64,000 nt of DNA from NCBI RefSeq assembly GCF_024600715.1, contig NZ_CP102332.1:558001-622000 (forward strand), read 5' to 3'. The position numbers and the translations under genes were made by a program. Below, in pieces: positions 1 through 7,798 of the stretch. Source of the DNA: Streptomyces changanensis (GTDB taxonomy: Bacteria; Actinomycetota; Actinomycetes; Streptomycetales; Streptomycetaceae). The first letter of the stretch is position 1, and each line of letters begins with the position of its first letter. Under the pieces are notes generated by a model that saw only the letters and a list, made by a program, of their open reading frames with translations, did not search any database and had not been told where the DNA came from.

Positions 1-2048
1 GGCAGGTCCTCGCCCCCGAACAGTCCGGCCCCGGCGAGGTGCTGCGGATGCGCACCGCCGAGGCCGGGTCGTTGACCGGCGACGCGCAGGCCGTCGTGGA
101 CTCCATGCTCGACCAGGCGCTCGCGCCACTGGGGGCGAAGGCCGCCGCGCTGTGGGCGGCGATCCCGGGCGGCGCGCTCGTCCTGGCCGCGCACGCCGGC
201 TTCGTCCACGGCGAGGCGCAGCGCTGGCACTACGTACCGCCCGGTGTGGGCACGCTCGCCCAGCGGGCCGTCGCCGAGCGCCGGCCGCTGTGGTTCGGCG
301 ACCTGCCCACCGACGTGCCGGGCATCGGGCAGCGGCGCGGCACCACCGGTGCCCGGGCCGTGCTGCCCGCCGAGGTGTCCGGCCGCGTCATGGGTGTCCT
401 GGAGGTGTGCTGGCCGCACACCCAGCCGCCGCTGTCCGGCATGGCGGCCCGGCAGCTCGACGCCCTCGCCGACCTGTGCGCCCACACCCTGCCCGGCTCC
501 GAGGCGGCCCTCGCCGAGCCGCGCACCCCGGACAACCCCGCGGGCCCGCTGGTGGAGTTGGCCGACAGCCTGCTCGACCCGACGATGGTGCTGCGGCCCG
601 TGCTCGACGACCGGGACCAGGTCACCGACTTCACCATCGCGTACGCCAACGAGCGCTTCAGCGACATCGCCGGCCGCGCCCGGTCGACGCTGATCGGCAT
701 GAGGCTGCTGGAGGCGTACCCGCTGACCGCCCGCGAGGGCGGGCTGTACGAGTACGTGCTGCGCGTCCACGCCACGGGCGAGGCGTTCCACGCCGAGCGG
801 ATGGCGCTGAGCGCCCTGGTCGGCGAGGTGCCCCTCACGTCGGTGGCGGCCGTCGGCATCGGCCGGTACGGCGATTCGGTGCTGCTCACGTGGCGGCTGG
901 AGGACGAGGCCACCCGGCTCGCCGCGCTGCTCCAGCACGCGCAGCGGCTGGGCCGGATCGGCGGCTTCGAGGAGAACGTCGTCAGCGGCGAGATCACCTG
1001 GAACAGCCAGCTGTTCGCGCTCTTCGGGCTGCCGCAGGGCTCCTCGCCCGTGCCGCTGGAGCGGCTGCACCACCACGCGCACCCGGACGACGCCGTGGCC
1101 ATCGGTCGGTTCCTGCGGGCCGTCCTGTACCACCGGCACGCGGCGTCCACGGCCGTCCGGCTCCAGCGCGCCGACGGCGTGGTGCGCCACATCCGCATCG
1201 TGGCGGAGCCGGTGACGGGTCCGGACGGCGCGCTGCTGGCCGTCAGGGGTGCCTACCAGGACGTGTCGGCGCAGCACTGGACGGAGGTGGCGCTCGCCGC
1301 GACCCGGGACCGGCTCGCCGACTCCGAGCAGCGCGTGGCCGAGCGGAACCGCCTCGCCCTCCAGCTCCAGCAGGCGATCATGCCGCCGACGTCGGCGCCG
1401 GTGGATCTCGCCGACCTGCGGGTCGCGGTGCGCTACCGGCCGGCGGAGGAGGGGCACCTCGTCGGGGGCGACTGGTACGACGCCGTGCTGCTGCCCACGA
1501 AGAAGGTGCTGCTCGTCGTCGGCGACGTGGCGGGGCACGGCATCGAGGCGGCGACCGGGATGGTGGTCCTGCGCAACGCCCTGCGCGGACTGGCGGCGAC
1601 CGGTTCGGGTCCCGCGCAGCTGCTCGGCTGGCTCAACACGGTGGCGCACCACCTCACGGAGCACGTGACCGCCACGGCCGTCTGCGGGGTGTACGACCCG
1701 GAGACGCGGGTGCTGCGCTGGGCGAGGGCGGGACACCCGCCGCCGGTGCTGGTGCGTGACGGCGAGGCGTTCACGCTGCCGCTGCCGCGCGGTCTGCTGC
1801 TGGGTGCCATACCGGACGCGGAGTACGAGGAGCACCGGCTGCCGATGGAACTGGGCGACCGGCTGTTCATGTACACCGACGGTCTGATCGAGCGGCGGGA
1901 CCGTTCGGTGGAGCACTCGCTCCAGCAGCTGCTGCCCATCGCCGGGCAGAGCACCCGCGACCTGGGCGAGCACCTGGACCTGCTCCTGACGCACAGCCGG
2001 TCCGACACGGACGACGACACGTGTCTGATCGGCGTGCAGGTCGGCTGA
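1..2048 (+). CDS. GAF-PAS-PAS-SpoIIE serine phosphatase, 5' end probably outside window
   Basis: PP2C-type (SpoIIE) phosphatase that probably dephosphorylates a STAS anti-anti-sigma factor. Counting from the GTG at 39 (669 residues): GAF-like region about 20-155, a PAS-like region about 170-290, a second PAS about 300-415, then a short coiled linker and the SpoIIE domain about 455-668. Metal-binding signatures are visible: GGDWYD (476-481), VGDVAGHG, YTDGL and the terminal DDDT. The frame stays open from 39 back to base 3, so the true start may lie upstream and the gene may be cut by the window edge. It converges on the SigB-type sigma gene; a functional link to it is inference. Confidence 0.88.
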   Translation, partial: QVLAPEQSGPGEVLRMRTAEAGSLTGDAQAVVDSMLDQALAPLGAKAAALWAAIPGGALVLAAHAGFVHGEAQRWHYVPPGVGTLAQRAVAERRPLWFGDLPTDVPGIGQRRGTTGARAVLPAEVSGRVMGVLEVCWPHTQPPLSGMAARQLDALADLCAHTLPGSEAALAEPRTPDNPAGPLVELADSLLDPTMVLRPVLDDRDQVTDFTIAYANERFSDIAGRARSTLIGMRLLEAYPLTAREGGLYEYVLRVHATGEAFHAERMALSALVGEVPLTSVAAVGIGRYGDSVLLTWRLEDEATRLAALLQHAQRLGRIGGFEENVVSGEITWNSQLFALFGLPQGSSPVPLERLHHHAHPDDAVAIGRFLRAVLYHRHAASTAVRLQRADGVVRHIRIVAEPVTGPDGALLAVRGAYQDVSAQHWTEVALAATRDRLADSEQRVAERNRLALQLQQAIMPPTSAPVDLADLRVAVRYRPAEEGHLVGGDWYDAVLLPTKKVLLVVGDVAGHGIEAATGMVVLRNALRGLAATGSGPAQLLGWLNTVAHHLTEHVTATAVCGVYDPETRVLRWARAGHPPPVLVRDGEAFTLPLPRGLLLGAIPDAEYEEHRLPMELGDRLFMYTDGLIERRDRSVEHSLQQLLPIAGQSTRDLGEHLDLLLTHSRSDTDDDTCLIGVQVG

Positions 2049-2444
2049 GCGGGCCGGCTGAGGGCCGTGGCCGGGCGGCCGGGGCCGTTGCGGAGCTCGG
2101 CGGGCTGGGGCCGAGCGGGCCTGGGCGGCCCTGCCGAGCGGGTCGGGGCTGGGCGGACTGCGGGCGGACGGGGGCTGAGCGGGCCCGCTGAGGGGCCGGG
2201 TGAGCGATGCCGGGTGGATCCGGGCGAGCGGGGGCTGAGCGGGCCCCGGCGGCCGGGGCCGAGCGGGCCTCGGCAGCCTTGCCGGGCGGGTCGGGGCCCG
2301 GCGAATCCGGGCGGTCTCCCGAGCGGTCGGGGCCGCGCGGGCCAGGACTGGGTCACTGGTTCGCCGGGCAGGTCGGTCCCCTCCGGCGTCCCGACATCCC
2401 GGCCTCCCCGGGCCCCCTCCTGGCGTCCCGGCTCCCCCGGCGCC
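2049..2444. repeat. Degenerate GAGCGGGCC-rich tract between convergent genes
   Basis: Between about 2040 and 2350 the sequence repeats close variants of GAGCGGGCC and GGGGCTGAGCGGGCC at irregular spacing, giving G-rich low complexity. I see no convincing gene here. Open frames in this tract have biased composition and no family resemblance. It separates the phosphatase from the convergent sigma gene and could contain both terminators. Confidence 0.55.
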
Positions 2445-3296
2445 TCAGGAGGTCGCCAGGAGGCCCTCCCGCAGGCGCCGCACGGTGCGGGCGAGCAGGC
2501 GCGACACGTGCATCTGCGACACCCCGAGCACCTCGGCGATCTGCGCCTGCGTCCGCTCCTCGACGAACCGCAGGTGCAGGATGGTGCGGTCCCGCTCGTC
2601 GAGTTCCGCGACGAGGGGGGCGAGGGAGTGGAAGTCCTCGATGAGTTCGAGGGCGTGCTCCTCGACGCCGATGAAGTCGGCGAGCACGGCCTCGCCGTCC
2701 GGTGAGTCGCCGCGCACGGCGGCGTCGAGCGAGGCCGAGCTGTACCCGGCGGCGGCGACCTGGGCCTTGCGGACCTCGTCCTCGGTCATGCCCGTCAGGT
2801 CGGCGAGTTCGGAGACCTTCGGGTCGCGGCCGAGCCGGGAGGTGAGTTCGTCCGTCGCGCGCACCAGTTCCTGACGCGCCTCCTGGAGGCGGCGCGGGAC
2901 GTGCACGGCCCACGAGGTGTCCCGGAAGAACCGCTTGATCTCTCCGAGGATGCAGGGCATGGCGAAGGTGGTGAACTCCACCTCGCGGGACAGGTCGAAC
3001 CGGTCGATCGCCTTGATGAGGCCGATCATGCCCACCTGGACGATGTCGTCCATGTCGCTGCCCGGCCCGCGGAAGCGCCGCGCGGCGAAGCGGACGAGCG
3101 ACATGTTCATCTCGATGAGCGTGTTGCGCACGTACTGGTGGTCGTGGGTGCCCTCCTCCAGCGTCGCCAGCCGGTCGAAGAACGTCCTGGAGAGTTCACG
3201 CGCGTCCTGGGGGGAGAGCCGCTGCGGCTCGACGTCCCCAGGGATGCGCCCCTCGCGATCCGCCGCCGTCGACGTCCCCGCCGCGATCACCGTCAT
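2445..3296 (-). CDS. SigB/SigF-family RNA polymerase sigma factor
   Basis: Alternative sigma factor (283 aa) of the general-stress/differentiation SigB-SigF-SigG group. Region 2 (about 60-130) includes DDIVQVGMIGLIKAIDRFD, the core-binding and -10 recognition part. Region 3 spans about 140-215. Region 4 (about 225-280) carries the helix-turn-helix TQAIAEVLGVSQMHVSRLLART-like segment, read here as QAQIAEVLGVSQMHVSRLL. Length fits the family. Start: ATG at 3296 with GGAGGGG just upstream. No anti-sigma gene of RsbW type is adjacent, but SpoIIE, MEDS and STAS regulators occur nearby and at 37-44 kb. Which Streptomyces paralogue this is cannot be settled from sequence alone. Confidence 0.93.
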   Translation of the reverse strand: MTVIAAGTSTAADREGRIPGDVEPQRLSPQDARELSRTFFDRLATLEEGTHDHQYVRNTLIEMNMSLVRFAARRFRGPGSDMDDIVQVGMIGLIKAIDRFDLSREVEFTTFAMPCILGEIKRFFRDTSWAVHVPRRLQEARQELVRATDELTSRLGRDPKVSELADLTGMTEDEVRKAQVAAAGYSSASLDAAVRGDSPDGEAVLADFIGVEEHALELIEDFHSLAPLVAELDERDRTILHLRFVEERTQAQIAEVLGVSQMHVSRLLARTVRRLREGLLATS

Positions 3297-3376
3297 GTCC
3301 CCTCCGATTCTGCCGTCGTGCCCGCCGTGCCGGCGCGCGTGTGGGTGGTCGGGGCCGGGCCGGGCCCGGCGGCCGG

Positions 3377-3601
3377 TCAGAGCGCGAGGACCGGGTCGTT
3401 CCCGTGGACCTCGGCGAGCCGGCGTCGGACCGCGGCGAGCGCGTCCTCGACGTCACGGGTGCCGGTCGAGACGCACAGCGTGTACGCGACGTCCTCCATG
3501 CGGCGCCGCACCTCGGGGCCGTCGGCCTGCGCGCGCCGGGCCTCCAACGACGCGTACTCCTCTGCCAGCTTGCTCAGCACGGCGGGGTGGGCCATCAACA
3601 C
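3377..3601 (-). CDS. DUF5133 small protein
   Basis: A 74-residue protein beginning M-L-M-A-HPAVL and containing RRMEDVAYTLCVSTGTRDVEDAL, the pattern I recognise from the actinobacterial DUF5133 family. Molecular function is unknown. It is charged and helical with no signal peptide or membrane segment. Start: GTG at 3601 preceded by GGAGAGGAG about 7 bases upstream; an ATG two codons later is an alternative. It lies 80 bases upstream of the sigma gene on the same strand, so the two may be co-transcribed. Confidence 0.8.
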   Translation of the reverse strand: MLMAHPAVLSKLAEEYASLEARRAQADGPEVRRRMEDVAYTLCVSTGTRDVEDALAAVRRRLAEVHGNDPVLAL

Positions 3602-3710
3602 GGCTCGTCTCCTCTCGCTCCGGCGGGCGTCCTACGCCTCGCCTGGAAGCGCTGCTACCCCCGACCCCCGCGCCCATGCCGGTGCGGTGCCCCGGTTCGA
3701 CGCAAAAGCG

Positions 3711-3744
3711 CGGGCCTCGGCCGAATCGTTTCGGTCGGGGCCCG
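3711..3744 (-). terminator. Rho-independent terminator downstream of the CBS gene
   Basis: Fifteen paired positions (3711-3725 with 3730-3744, two of them G-U) close a 4-base loop. On the minus strand the stem is followed at once by CGCTTTTGCG, a short U run. It lies 15 bases past the CBS stop codon. Confidence 0.7.
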
Positions 3745-3758
3745 TCGCTGAGGGGGCG

Positions 3759-4175
3759 TCAGTCCGTGGACAGCGCCTCCAGCAGGTCGCCGACCTTCGG
3801 CTCCGGCAGCGCCCGCGCCACGTCGGCCTGGGCGACCATGCCGACCAGTTCGTGGCCGTCGATGACCGGCAGGCGGCGCACCTTGTGGCTCGTCATGGTC
3901 CGCAGGATCTCGTCCGCGTCGTCGTCCGCGCCGATCGTCACGACCTCGCCCTGGGCCAGTTCGCCGGCCTTGCAGCTCGCCGGGTCCTTGCCGGCGCCGA
4001 GCACCTTCACGACGATGTCGCGGTCGGTCAGCATGCCCTTGAGCTTGTCGTCCGCGCCGCAGATGGGCAGGGCACCGACTCCGAGGTCCGTCATCTTCCT
4101 GGCGGCGTCGAGCACGCTCTCGTTCTCCCCGACACACTCGGCGCCCTCGGTCATGATCTCTCGTGCCGTCGTCAT
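3759..4175 (-). CDS. CBS-domain pair protein
   Basis: A 138-residue stand-alone Bateman module: CBS 1 at about 1-62 (TAREIMTEGAECVGENESV) and CBS 2 at about 70-130 (LAQGEVVTIGADDDADEIL, then HKVRRLPVIDGHELVGMVA). Such proteins bind adenine nucleotides and often respond to stress; the target is unknown. The frame extends upstream to 4271, but ATG 4175 is preferred because AGGAGGG lies upstream of it and the family motif starts there. No transmembrane or enzymatic domain is attached. Confidence 0.88.
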   Translation of the reverse strand: MTTAREIMTEGAECVGENESVLDAARKMTDLGVGALPICGADDKLKGMLTDRDIVVKVLGAGKDPASCKAGELAQGEVVTIGADDDADEILRTMTSHKVRRLPVIDGHELVGMVAQADVARALPEPKVGDLLEALSTD

Positions 4176-4376
4176 GGTCTGGCCTTCCCTCCTTCGATGA
4201 CCTCCCGACCGCGCGCCGTCCCGTGGGTCGCGGCGGCCGGTGTTCCGACGGAACGACGGGTCCCCCGCCATCCGGCCCGACTAACCCCGTTTCCCCCGAT
4301 CCGCAACCGGAGGGCGGCATGGGCATGCATGTACGAGTAACGGGCACACGATCGTCCCCCGAGTGTGGAGGACGCC

Positions 4377-4964
4377 ATGACCATGACAGAGCCGCCGGTC
4401 GACCGGGGCACGAGAACTCCCCCTGCCTGCCGTACGGGGGACGACTCCGTCACCCGCGACGACGTCACCCCCGACGACCGGCCGGAGTCGGCCCGGGACC
4501 GGGTGAACCGCAGGTGGCAGGAGATCCTGCAGGAGACCCGGGTGGCCCAGACGGGCGTCCAGATCCTCTTCGGCTTCCTGCTGAGCGTCGCCTTCACCCC
4601 CGTCTTCCGTGACCTGGGGACGTTCGACCGGGCGGTCTACGTCGTGACGGTGGTGACCGGGGCGTCCGCCACCGCGGCCCTCATAGCCCCGGTCTCCCTG
4701 CACCGGTTCCTGTCCGGCCAGCGCATGAAGGACGAGCTGGTCGGGACCGCGCACAAGCTGATGATGTGCGGCATGGTGCTGCTCGCCCTGACGATCGGCT
4801 GCACCCTGCTGCTCATCCTCCACGTGGTGGTCCCGGGCCTGCTCGCGGAGCTCCTGGTGGGCGGGGTGATGCTGTGGTTCGCGCTGTGCTGGTACGCCCT
4901 GCCCCTGTGGCTGCGGCACCGGTCGGGCCGCCGCGGGGACGACGACCCGGCGGCACGCGGATGA
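4377..4964 (+). CDS. DUF6328 membrane protein
   Basis: A 195-residue integral membrane protein. A charged N-terminus (about 1-55) precedes RRWQEILQETRVAQTGVQILFGFLLSVAFTP-type sequence and about four hydrophobic helices (VYVVTVVTGASATAALIA; LMMCGMVLLALTIGC; LLAELLVGGVMLWFAL). This pattern matches the actinobacterial DUF6328 family, function unknown. Start: ATG 4377 with GGAGG at 4373-4366 region upstream; GTG 4365 is less likely. It is divergent from the CBS gene, sharing the 4176-4364 region. Confidence 0.78.
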   Translation: MTMTEPPVDRGTRTPPACRTGDDSVTRDDVTPDDRPESARDRVNRRWQEILQETRVAQTGVQILFGFLLSVAFTPVFRDLGTFDRAVYVVTVVTGASATAALIAPVSLHRFLSGQRMKDELVGTAHKLMMCGMVLLALTIGCTLLLILHVVVPGLLAELLVGGVMLWFALCWYALPLWLRHRSGRRGDDDPAARG

Positions 4965-5101
4965 GCGGCGGCGCGTACGGGTCGCACGAGGGCGCGTACG
5001 GGCCGGGGTCGGGCGGCGGGCGCCGCGCGGGCCGGAGCAGGAGTGGGAGCCGACGATCGGGGCAGGCGGGCTGGACCCCAGCGCCGAGGAAGGGTGAGTG
5101 A
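4961..5101 (+). CDS. Possible 46-residue coupled small ORF
   Basis: ATG at 4961 overlaps the DUF6328 stop codon (ATGA) and the frame runs to TGA at 5099-5101, one base before the ligase GTG at 5103. The product is Gly/Arg/Ser-rich and low in complexity (MSGGAYGSHEGAYGPGSG...). The junctions are typical of translational coupling, but I recognise no family and the composition is weak evidence for a real protein. Confidence 0.3.
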   Translation: MSGGAYGSHEGAYGPGSGGGRRAGRSRSGSRRSGQAGWTPAPRKGE

Positions 5102-5102
5102 C

Positions 5103-6194
5103 GTGCGGAGTGTGGGTGTGGAGGAGGAGCTGCTCCTGGTGGACGGCCGTACCGGGGAGCCGCGTGCCTTGTCCGCGGCGGTCCTCGCGGCGGCCTCCCG
5201 GGACCCGCAGGGCAACGAGGAGGTCTTCGAGAGCGAGCTGCAGCGCCAGCAGCTGGAGTTCGCGACGAAGCCGCAGACGGACATGCGGGATCTGGAGGAG
5301 GAGATCCGACGCTGGCGGGCGGAGGCCGCCCGGCACGCCGAAGGGGTCGACGCCTCGGTCGCCGCGCTGGCGACGTCCCCGCTGGAGGTGAGCCCGACCA
5401 TCGGGAACGACGAGCGCCACCAGTGGCTCAAGGAGCACTTCGGCCTCACGGCGCAGGAGCAGCTGACGTGCGGCTGTCACGTCCACGTGTCGGTCGACTC
5501 CGACGACGAGGGCGTCGCGGTCCTGGACCGCATCCGCCCCTGGCTGCCCGCCCTGCTCGCCATGAGCGCCAACTCGCCGTTCTGGCAGGGCGAGGACAGC
5601 GGGTACGCCAGCTACCGCAACCGCGTGTGGGGCCGCTGGCCCTCGGCCGGTCCCGTGGAGGTGTTCGGCTCGGCGGACCGGTACCACGAGCAGGTCGCCG
5701 ACATGGTGGCCAGCGGCGCCCTCAAGGACGAGGGCATGGTGTACTTCGACGCCCGCCTCTCCCGCTCGTACCCCACCGTGGAGATCCGGGTCGCGGACGT
5801 CTGCCTCGACCCGTCCACCACGGCCCTGATCGCCACGCTGATCCGGGGCCTGGTCGACACGGCGGCCCGGGAGTGGCGCGACGGGGTGCCGCCCACGCGG
5901 CACGGCGTCGCCCTGCTGCGCCTGGCGTCCTGGCGGGCCGCCCGGTCCGGTCTGGAGGACCAGCTGATCCACCCCGTCACGATGCGCCCCGCGCCCGCCG
6001 AGGCCGTGGTGCGGGCGCTCTTCGACCACGTGCGCGACGCGCTGGAGGAGAACGGCGACCTCCTCGGCGCGCAGGACGCCCTCGCCGGACTGCTCGCCAC
6101 GGGCAACGGCGCCCGCGTCCAGCGGACGCTGCTGCACCGCACCGGGAGCCTGCAGGAGGTCGTGGCGGAGTGCGTGCGCCGCACGCTCGCCTGA
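5103..6194 (+). CDS. YbdK-type carboxylate-amine ligase (glutamate-cysteine ligase family 2)
   Basis: A 363-residue ATP-dependent ligase of the GCS2/YbdK family, which couples glutamate-like carboxylates to amines with weak or unknown physiological specificity. Visible features: the N-terminal VGVEEELLLVD motif, CGCHVHVSV (metal/ATP-site histidines), an RIRPWLPALLAMSANSPFW stretch and YPTVEIRVADV near residue 225. Length matches YbdK (about 370). Start: GTG 5103, with GAGGAAGGG about 11 bases upstream; the same frame is open to 5043. It could support low-molecular-weight thiol chemistry, but no mycothiol or ergothioneine genes are adjacent. Confidence 0.88.
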   Translation: MRSVGVEEELLLVDGRTGEPRALSAAVLAAASRDPQGNEEVFESELQRQQLEFATKPQTDMRDLEEEIRRWRAEAARHAEGVDASVAALATSPLEVSPTIGNDERHQWLKEHFGLTAQEQLTCGCHVHVSVDSDDEGVAVLDRIRPWLPALLAMSANSPFWQGEDSGYASYRNRVWGRWPSAGPVEVFGSADRYHEQVADMVASGALKDEGMVYFDARLSRSYPTVEIRVADVCLDPSTTALIATLIRGLVDTAAREWRDGVPPTRHGVALLRLASWRAARSGLEDQLIHPVTMRPAPAEAVVRALFDHVRDALEENGDLLGAQDALAGLLATGNGARVQRTLLHRTGSLQEVVAECVRRTLA

Positions 6195-6222
6195 CGCCCC
6201 GCACCGCGCCCCCCGCGGCGTG

Positions 6223-6262
6223 ACGGATCGGCCGGTCGCCCTACGGCGACCGGCCGATCCGT
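6223..6262 (+). terminator. Strong hairpin terminator after the ligase gene
   Basis: A perfect 18-bp stem (6223-6240 with 6245-6262) closes the tetraloop CTAC, 28 bases after the ligase stop codon. There is no U tract, as is common in high-GC actinomycetes. Confidence 0.7.
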
Positions 6263-6480
6263 GCGTACGGGAGACGGCCGACCTGCGGCGGAGCCCGGTC
6301 TACCGCGACCGCTCCCCTTTCGGGCGACGGGCGCGGCGCTCCCTTGTGACGGCCACCCGACGGTACGGACGCTGGTTCCCGGGCGCCCGTCGTCGGGTGC
6401 CCCGCCCGCGCGTGGTCGGGTGCCCCGCCCCGGCGCGGGCGGCGTGCCGGCCGCCCGCCCGTCATCGAGGAGGTGCCGTC

Positions 6481-7044
6481 TTGACGCCCTGCCGTATCCC
6501 CCCGGACCACGACCCCGACGTCATCAGGACCGTCCACCGGGTCGGCCTCACCCTCGGCGTGTCGGACAAGGTCATGCTGGCCGCGTTCGAAGCCGGCTGG
6601 GTCGAGTCGCACATGAACAACCTGGACTGCGGCGACAAGGACTCGCTCGGCGTCTTCCAGCAGCGCCCCAGCCAGGGGTGGGGCACGCCCGAGCAGATCA
6701 GGGACGTGCCCTACGCGGCCGAGCGGTTCTTCCGCGGCGCGATGGGCGTCGAGCGGCGGTCACCCGGCCTGTCCGCCGGCCGCACCGCCCAGGAGGTGCA
6801 GCGGTCGGCGCACCCGGACCGCTACGACGCGGCGGAGGGCAAGGCGAGGGCCCTCCTCCGCGAGGCCGAGGCGGCGGCCGCAGCCGCGCCCCCGCGGGTC
6901 GGGGCGGCCGGGATCCCCGCGCCGACCGAGCCGGCACCACCACGGGCCGTACCCGCGCAGGCCATCCCTCCGTCGGCCGGGCAGGCGCGGCGGGCCGGGC
7001 AGGCGCGCGGCAGGTCGGCCGACGGGGCCGCGGCGGGGCAGTGA
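6481..7044 (+). CDS. Lysozyme-like-fold protein of unknown role
   Basis: A 187-residue protein. The N-terminal half has GLTLGVSDKVMLAAFEAGWVESHMNN followed by DSLGVFQQRPSQGWGTPEQI, resembling the lysozyme-like (transglycosylase-type) motif of many Streptomyces proteins, with a candidate catalytic Glu in WVES. The C-terminal 80 residues are Ala/Pro/Arg-rich and disordered. No signal peptide is visible from the chosen start. Start: TTG 6481, with GAGGAGG about 7 bases upstream; the frame is open to 6220, but that part looks non-coding. Whether it cleaves peptidoglycan is unproven. Confidence 0.68.
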   Translation: MTPCRIPPDHDPDVIRTVHRVGLTLGVSDKVMLAAFEAGWVESHMNNLDCGDKDSLGVFQQRPSQGWGTPEQIRDVPYAAERFFRGAMGVERRSPGLSAGRTAQEVQRSAHPDRYDAAEGKARALLREAEAAAAAAPPRVGAAGIPAPTEPAPPRAVPAQAIPPSAGQARRAGQARGRSADGAAAGQ

Positions 7045-7669
7045 CCCGGCGCGCACCGGCCCGGCCGCCTTCCGGCACCTGACCGCCCGGAACACCACCG
7101 GCGGCGTCCGGTGTACGGCGGCCCCGCCGTACACCGGTCACGTCCGATCAGGGCATGCCGGTGCGGGGTCCCGGTGCGGGGTCCCGGCGACCGCGACCGC
7201 CGCGCGGGGACGCGCGAAGCGGCCCCCTCGCGTCGACGGCGACCCGGGTGGAGCCGGTCGGTGCCCGAGAATCGACCGGCTCACTTGGGTGGGGCGGTTG
7301 CCCGTGGACGGCGCGCGGAGGGGACGCGGTGCGCCGGGCGCCGCTCGTCGTCTCCAGCCGGGCGGACGGGGCTCAGGGAGGGCGCGGGCCATCCCGGTGC
7401 AGGTCGAATCGTTTCAGCAGGGAAGCGGTGGCCACACTCGGTCGATCACAACCGAGTCGAGTCCCAAGTGGCCACCGAAGGAAGACCGATTGGCCCGATA
7501 GTCCGACTAGGCCTTGCAGGGTTGTGATTCCGCCTGACCGTGCGGATAGCTGGTGGTCGGGGCGACCACCCCGGTCGTGGAGCCTGATGGGCCCACCACC
7601 GGGTCGGCCCCCACGGCACAGCCGCCACCCCCCGCCCGGGTGGGTGGCGAACCGACCGGAGGAATAGTC
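7045..7669 (+). promoter_or_regulatory. Lasso-cluster leader region with promoter and nested inverted repeats
   Basis: No gene is seen in these 625 bases. A terminator-like hairpin lies at 7108-7137. GTGGCCAC occurs at 7428-7435 and 7468-7475, enclosing an ACTCGGT (7436-7442)/ACCGAGT (7451-7457) stem, a possible regulator site. A candidate promoter is TTGTGA (7522-7527), 17 bases, GATAGC (7545-7550). Just past it an 8-bp hairpin (7552-7559 with 7563-7570) would lie at the 5' end of an approximately 110-base leader before the precursor gene. Confidence 0.5.
7108..7137 (+). terminator. Hairpin terminator after the lysozyme-like gene
   Basis: CCGGTGTACGGCGG (7108-7121) is perfectly complementary to 7124-7137, giving about 13 usable base pairs around a tight C-rich loop, 64 bases past the stop codon. 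Confidence 0.65.
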
Positions 7670-7780
7670 ATGAAGAAGGCGTACGAGGCTCCGACCCTGG
7701 CCCGGCTGGGCAGCTTCCGCAAGACGACGGGGCTCCTGCAGCGCTCCGGCAACGACCGGCTGATCTTCAGCAAGAACTGA
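7670..7780 (+). CDS. Citrulassin-like lasso peptide precursor (A)
   Basis: A 36-residue precursor. The leader carries the lasso signature Y5-x2-P8-x-L10-x3-G14-x5-T20, recognised by the B1 (RRE) protein. With Thr20 at position -2, the predicted core is LLQRSGNDRLIFSKN (15 residues), with a macrolactam between Leu1 and Asp8 and an Arg at position 9. Core length, the GNDRL centre and the SKN end match citrulassin-type lasso peptides, in which Arg9 can be converted to citrulline by an enzyme encoded elsewhere. GGAGGAA lies just upstream of ATG 7670. An alternative core starting at Gly21 with ring closure at its Asp9 is possible but fits the leader spacing less well. Confidence 0.92.
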   Translation: MKKAYEAPTLARLGSFRKTTGLLQRSGNDRLIFSKN

Positions 7781-7798
7781 CGCTCCCGACCTGACGTC

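Noticed and set aside
3660..3710. tRNA-like GGTTCGA sequence
   Set aside because: No acceptor stem or anticodon arm can be built around it; I found no tRNA in the window.
7730..7780. Lasso core starting at the preceding glycine with a 9-residue ring
   Set aside because: The leader rule places Thr20 at position -2, so the core starts at Leu22 with ring closure at Asp8; kept only as an alternative.
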